From contig NC_049981.1 in the NCBI RefSeq assembly GCF_000003815.2, positions 16,167,646-16,227,645 on the forward strand: 60,000 nucleotides of DNA, given 5' to 3'. Source of the DNA: Branchiostoma floridae (Eukaryota; Chordata; Leptocardii; Amphioxiformes; Branchiostomatidae). Under the pieces are notes generated by a model. The model did not search any database and had not been told where the DNA came from. It saw only the letters and a program-made list of their open reading frames with translations. Position 1 is the stretch's first letter. Each line of letters opens with the position of its first letter. Made by a program: the position numbers and the translations under genes. Positions 59,801 through 60,000 of the stretch are shown here, in pieces.

Positions 59801-60000
59801 AGGACTGTTAAACAACTACATGTAGACCATAAGTGGTGTAAAACCATTGAACTAGGCAGTTTAAAATTACAGGGAAATATTCAGAATATCTAGAGCAGAT
59901 CTCTAGATATTCTGCCAATAATCTCTTGAATTAGAGGCTAGGCAGTACGAAAGAAGAAGAAGATCTAGAGCTCACCACAGCAAACTGGCTTTAGGTCCCT
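27309..60000 (-). CDS. Giant thioester protein (A2M/TEP family) with FAMeT-type, Kazal and acidic-tail modules (partial)
   Basis: About 40 phase-consistent exons, 6,663 coding bp in the window; the 5' end lies beyond 60000. Exons, 5' to 3': 59976-60000, 58925-59038, 56215-56299, 49272-49380, 48730-48957, 48129-48296, 47754-47882, 47125-47231, 46615-46804, 46216-46333, 45841-46016, 45267-45416, 44880-45020, 43818-43893, 43301-43421, 42745-42976, 42423-42573, 41799-41917, 41521-41572, 41146-41352, 40209-40300, 38561-38696, 38112-38201, 37643-37819, 37110-37191, 36542-36773, 35970-36135, 35373-35456, 34513-34649, 34209-34364, 33632-33879, 32990-33077, 32433-32507, 32135-32240, 31490-31618, 30804-30901, 30132-30311, 29109-29838, 27978-28807, 27309-27437. 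Hallmarks: [45 protein letters not shown] and VYDYYEP. Family members trap proteases or tag surfaces through the thioester. No anaphylatoxin or C345C domain is seen. The last exon is the least certain; reading through the 27978 donor would instead stop near 27933. Confidence 0.93.
30132..30901 (-). CDS. Thioester protein: Kazal/follistatin-like domain
   Basis: Exons 30804-30901 and 30132-30311. The Cys-rich lead-in ([16 protein letters not shown]) is followed by [25 protein letters not shown] and LEEC, the full Kazal signature. Kazal domains inhibit serine proteases or act as follistatin/agrin-type modules. Here it directly follows the receptor-binding domain. The phase-0 intron falls just before VCGSDG, a common place for Kazal exon borders. 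Confidence 0.9.
31168..31397 (-). mobile_element. tRNA-derived SINE, copy 2
   Basis: On the minus strand it begins ATGGCCGAGTGGCTTGGTTA, an A box in Leu/Ser tRNA style. The B-box-like GGTTCCATTCC follows about 40 bp on, then the shared body with CCTCTGGAAAGGCAC. It lies in the 30902-31489 intron of the thioester gene. Confidence 0.65.
31490..34364 (-). CDS. Thioester protein: CUB C-part and receptor-binding (MG8) domain with RSRR site
   Basis: Exon 34209-34364 is the returning CUB strand set. Exon 33632-33879 continues with CUB/MG8 and encodes [14 protein letters not shown] codons at 33703-33714 form a third furin-type site. Exons 32990-33077 ([16 protein letters not shown]), 32433-32507, 32135-32240 (VRVYDYYEP) and 31490-31618 complete MG8. 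A furin-type site in the C-terminal part recalls CD109, which is cleaved in that region. Confidence 0.88.
33180..33435 (-). mobile_element. tRNA-derived SINE, copy 3
   Basis: The B-box GGGTTCAAATCC is the best preserved of the three copies. The body has CCTCTGGAAAGGCATC and GGTACCTGGCTTCAGTGGGG. It is in the 33078-33631 intron of the thioester gene. Confidence 0.65.
34513..38201 (-). CDS. Thioester protein: thioester domain (TED)
   Basis: Exons 38112-38201, 37643-37819, 37110-37191, 36542-36773, 35970-36135, 35373-35456 and 34513-34649. GCGEQ is encoded at 37749-37763 and supplies the Cys and Gln of the internal thioester. Other TED helices are intact ([56 protein letters not shown]). At the position of the catalytic His of complement C3 the sequence reads LINKDLQGG, so it is Asn (codon 36629-36631), as in human A2M. 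That predicts amine-preferring chemistry without His catalysis. Confidence 0.92.
34737..35058. mobile_element. CAGGG-ended MITE (hAT-like ends)
   Basis: Left end CAGGGTTGAACAAG plus TCCACTTGTCCTATTG. The right end is an imperfect inverse (CTATTGTCCAGGGCAAG in inverse order, closing with ATCCCTG). The inside is built from ACTTGCCCGAA-like words. CAGGG termini are common in hAT elements. No clear 8-bp target duplication is left. Confidence 0.5.
38561..41352 (-). CDS. Thioester protein: inserted farnesoic-acid-methyltransferase-type domain
   Basis: Exons 41146-41352, 40209-40300 and 38561-38696 encode about 145 residues between the CUB entry (YFCPN) and the TED approach ([17 protein letters not shown]). 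Landmarks are [40 protein letters not shown] and [12 protein letters not shown]. They match the beta-sandwich family named Methyltransf_FA in Pfam, a domain whose enzymatic activity is doubtful and which occurs as an add-on in secreted invertebrate proteins. The donor at 41146 rather than 41157 is chosen because only it keeps phase. A 1.17 kb TIR element sits in the 40209-38696 intron. Confidence 0.8.
38848..40026. mobile_element. 1.17 kb non-autonomous TIR element with 7-bp target duplication
   Basis: Perfect 16-bp TIRs CAAGGAGGTTAAAGAA (38855-38870 and 40004-40019 inverted) are bounded by direct repeats ATCAGGC (38848-38854 and 40020-40026). The body is not coding; its right third is CpG-rich (GCGGGAAACCCCGCGG). 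A lone CCAAGGAGGTTAAA at about 2056 may be a relict end of the same family. It lies in the 38697-40208 intron. Confidence 0.75.
40557..40980. mobile_element. TACCGGTACA-family element
   Basis: Ends GGGGTGGGTACTGGTA and, inverted, GGGGGGTTGGTACCGGTACA form imperfect TIRs. The inside repeats GGACCTGAA and GGTCCAGG words in both orientations. A partial copy occurs at 16837-16962. Confidence 0.55.
41521..43893 (-). CDS. Thioester protein: MG6 end, KRKR site and MG7
   Basis: Exon 43301-43421 encodes EKRKR (KRKR codons 43345-43356) directly before VFFPETWIW, the invariant start of the alpha-chain MG region. Exons 42745-42976 and 42423-42573 carry [30 protein letters not shown] and the NYL motif of MG7. 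Exons 41799-41917 and 41521-41572 complete MG7 and reach the CUB ([17 protein letters not shown]). Confidence 0.9.
44135..44434 (+). pseudogene. 3' fragment of a LINE reverse transcriptase
   Basis: Plus-strand frame reads [18 protein letters not shown], then [19 protein letters not shown] and NGWKAA, the conserved C-terminal end of non-LTR retrotransposon ORF2 proteins. A stop follows near 44404 and a (GTGA)n tail at 44412-44434. The rest of the element is missing, a normal 5'-truncated insertion, here in the thioester gene intron and antisense to it. Confidence 0.8.
44497..44785. mobile_element. ACCTGCAC-repeat MITE
   Basis: Starts CAGGGCTCAAAATAC and contains TACCTGCAC words on the left and mixed GTGCAGG/CCTGCAC words on the right. 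This is the layout of degenerate CAGGG-ended MITEs. The right border is uncertain. Confidence 0.35.
44814..44844 (+). repeat. (CA)n microsatellite
   Basis: About 15 CA units with one ATACAC interruption, 36 bp from the exon at 44880. Confidence 0.9.
44880..46016 (-). CDS. Thioester protein: MG5-MG6 with a furin-type RKKR site
   Basis: Exon 45841-46016 has the MG5 [13 protein letters not shown] strand. Exon 45267-45416 has the MG6 motif [18 protein letters not shown]. Exon 44880-45020 encodes RKKRSS (RKKR codons at 44934-44945), about where complement C3 is cut into beta and alpha chains. No six-cysteine anaphylatoxin domain follows it. Confidence 0.85.
46216..47231 (-). CDS. Thioester protein: MG5 with a highly charged insertion
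   Basis: Exon 47125-47231 supplies the MG5 strands ending [12 protein letters not shown]. Exons 46615-46804 and 46216-46333 then add about 100 residues rich in Glu, Asp, Lys and Arg (stretches such as [15 protein letters not shown] and [11 protein letters not shown]) before MG5 resumes with [14 protein letters not shown] in the next exon. Canonical A2M proteins pass directly between these strands, so this is an insertion in an MG5 loop. It could be protease-sensitive. Confidence 0.8.
47754..56299 (-). CDS. Thioester protein: MG2 end to MG4 exons, with the long host intron
   Basis: Exon 56215-56299 reads [15 protein letters not shown], the classical MG2-MG3 junction. After a 6.8 kb intron, 49272-49380 begins YTFGQPVQG, the MG3 signature. 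Exons 48730-48957, 48129-48296 and 47754-47882 carry MG3-MG4 strands, including [11 protein letters not shown] and [10 protein letters not shown]. The long intron (49381-56214) houses a plus-strand NHL gene. Confidence 0.9.
51798..51811 (+). promoter_or_regulatory. Palindromic X-box-like site before the NHL gene
   Basis: GGTTGCTAGCAACC is a perfect 14-bp palindrome whose half-sites fit RFX X-box half-sites (GTTNCY/RGNAAC) with no spacer. It lies 48 bp upstream of the proposed start codon at 51860, a sensible promoter-proximal place. Confidence 0.3.
51860..55732 (+). CDS. NHL-repeat beta-propeller protein, probably type II membrane protein, nested gene
   Basis: Two exons, 51860-52116 and 54610-55732, join in phase 2 (GTAAG donor context GTAGGT, acceptor TTTAACAG) to give 459 aa. 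Exon 1 encodes 86 residues with one hydrophobic segment (about 53-73, [18 protein letters not shown]) after a basic N-terminus: a signal anchor. Exon 2 is a long uninterrupted frame with NHL-type blades: [19 protein letters not shown], then [19 protein letters not shown] plus [15 protein letters not shown], and a last blade ending IFPYEP. An acidic loop (about residues 170-190) separates the first blades. NHL propellers bind protein or RNA; an extracellular role is inferred. A gene of exon 2 alone, starting at 54638, is the alternative. AATAAA follows at 55982. Confidence 0.72.
52117..54609. other. Intron of the NHL gene (within the thioester gene intron)
   Basis: About 2.5 kb, AT-rich, with an (ACATGT)n-like run near 52535-52560. 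The overlapping open frames at 54065-54416 exist on both strands and carry no domain. No repeat family recognised. Confidence 0.4.
55982..55987 (+). terminator. Poly(A) signal of the NHL gene
   Basis: AATAAA 250 bp after the stop codon, followed within 30 bp by a TTTGAC/TGTGTC-type GU-rich stretch; the first canonical hexamer after the gene. Confidence 0.5.
56393..56710 (+). repeat. Long inverted repeat, left arm
   Basis: 318 bp matched in inverse by 58194-58539. From outside inward: AAAGAAGCTCCATCTTAAGA, a CATTTTGAAATGTGCTAAT block, TTCATGAATATTCATTTTG, then about ten CTGCAG-centred palindromes, mostly the perfect 12-mer TTCCTGCAGGAA, and AATGGCCTT at the inner edge. Confidence 0.85.
56711..58193. 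other. Interior between the long inverted-repeat arms
   Basis: 1.48 kb without open frames of note. A 13-bp-arm hairpin at 57649-57681 (AAAAGTACTGTAC, 7-nt loop) sits inside a weaker larger dyad reaching 57613-57709. No transposase-like sequence. It lies in the thioester gene intron 56300-58924. Confidence 0.6.
58194..58539 (-). repeat. Long inverted repeat, right arm
   Basis: Inverse of 56393-56710 with about two more TTCCTGCAGGAA units (an extra GAAAAACGCTTCCTGCAGG repeat) and a few substitutions. With the left arm it forms a 2.15 kb foldback-type element; no target duplication could be identified. Confidence 0.85.
58925..60000 (-). CDS. Thioester protein: MG1-MG2 exons at the window edge
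   Basis: The partial exon 59976-60000 (ends in phase 1 before GTGAGC) and exon 58925-59038 join to read [15 protein letters not shown], then [17 protein letters not shown]. The G-x-x-x-x-S-P-L/I-S-x-P-x-L-G-x-W pattern is the standard MG2 strand of A2M-family proteins. MG1 and the signal peptide must lie to the right of the window. Confidence 0.85.
59882..59914. repeat. Perfect 14-bp-arm hairpin
   Basis: CAGAATATCTAGAG, 5-nt loop, exact inverse; 60 bp from the partial exon at 59976 on its intronic side. No other signal is attached. Confidence 0.7.

Noticed and set aside
27309-60000. Naming the thioester gene complement C3
   Set aside because: There is a C3-like basic site, but no anaphylatoxin six-cysteine block, no catalytic His and no C345C domain; A2M/TEP family is the safe level.

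Overview
The window looks like nuclear DNA of a deuterostome invertebrate, most likely an amphioxus (Branchiostoma). Genes are split into many 50-250 bp exons with GT-AG introns. Introns and spacers are full of small terminal-inverted-repeat (TIR) elements and tRNA-derived SINEs. There is one 500 bp assembly gap. The species call is an inference from gene style and repeat content.

Layout. (1) 26-3270, minus strand: the 5' six exons of a secreted protein with signal peptide, Ig domain, ShKT domain and the start of a region resembling a putative zinc-peptidase family; the gene runs off the left edge. (2) 3.3-14.8 kb: a repeat-rich spacer with a TGACGACAG minisatellite, a SINE, several diverged segmental duplications and one doubtful two-exon small secreted protein at 12.1-12.9 kb. 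(3) 14829-24430, plus strand: a complete ten-exon SAC3/GANP-domain gene (SAC3D1-like, 508 aa) ending in an RGG box. Its introns hold a TIR element built from palindromes with a 9-bp target duplication, a pair of 476-bp near-identical repeats, and a cluster of hairpin MITEs around the gap. (4) 27309-60000, minus strand: about 40 exons (about 2,220 aa in the window) of a very large thioester protein of the alpha-2-macroglobulin/TEP family; its 5' end lies beyond the right edge. In protein order it has MG domains, a charged insertion in MG5, a furin-type site, MG7, a farnesoic-acid-methyltransferase-type domain inserted in the CUB region, a thioester domain with GCGEQ, a receptor-binding domain with another furin-type site, a Kazal domain, and about 560 residues of tail, most of it acidic. 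(5) 51860-55732, plus strand: a two-exon NHL-repeat protein gene nested in a 6.8 kb intron of the thioester gene.

How the genes relate. They are independent eukaryotic transcription units, not an operon. The SAC3D1-like and thioester genes converge tail to tail at 24.4-27.3 kb. The thioester protein and the Ig-ShKT protein are secreted or surface proteins of kinds used in protease control, immunity or matrix. The SAC3 protein is a housekeeping-type mRNA export or centrosome factor.

Most unusual items: the thioester/FAMeT-type/Kazal/acidic-tail architecture, and two unrelated TIR elements (15.1-16.1 kb and 56.4-58.5 kb) whose bodies or arms are dense arrays of short palindromes.
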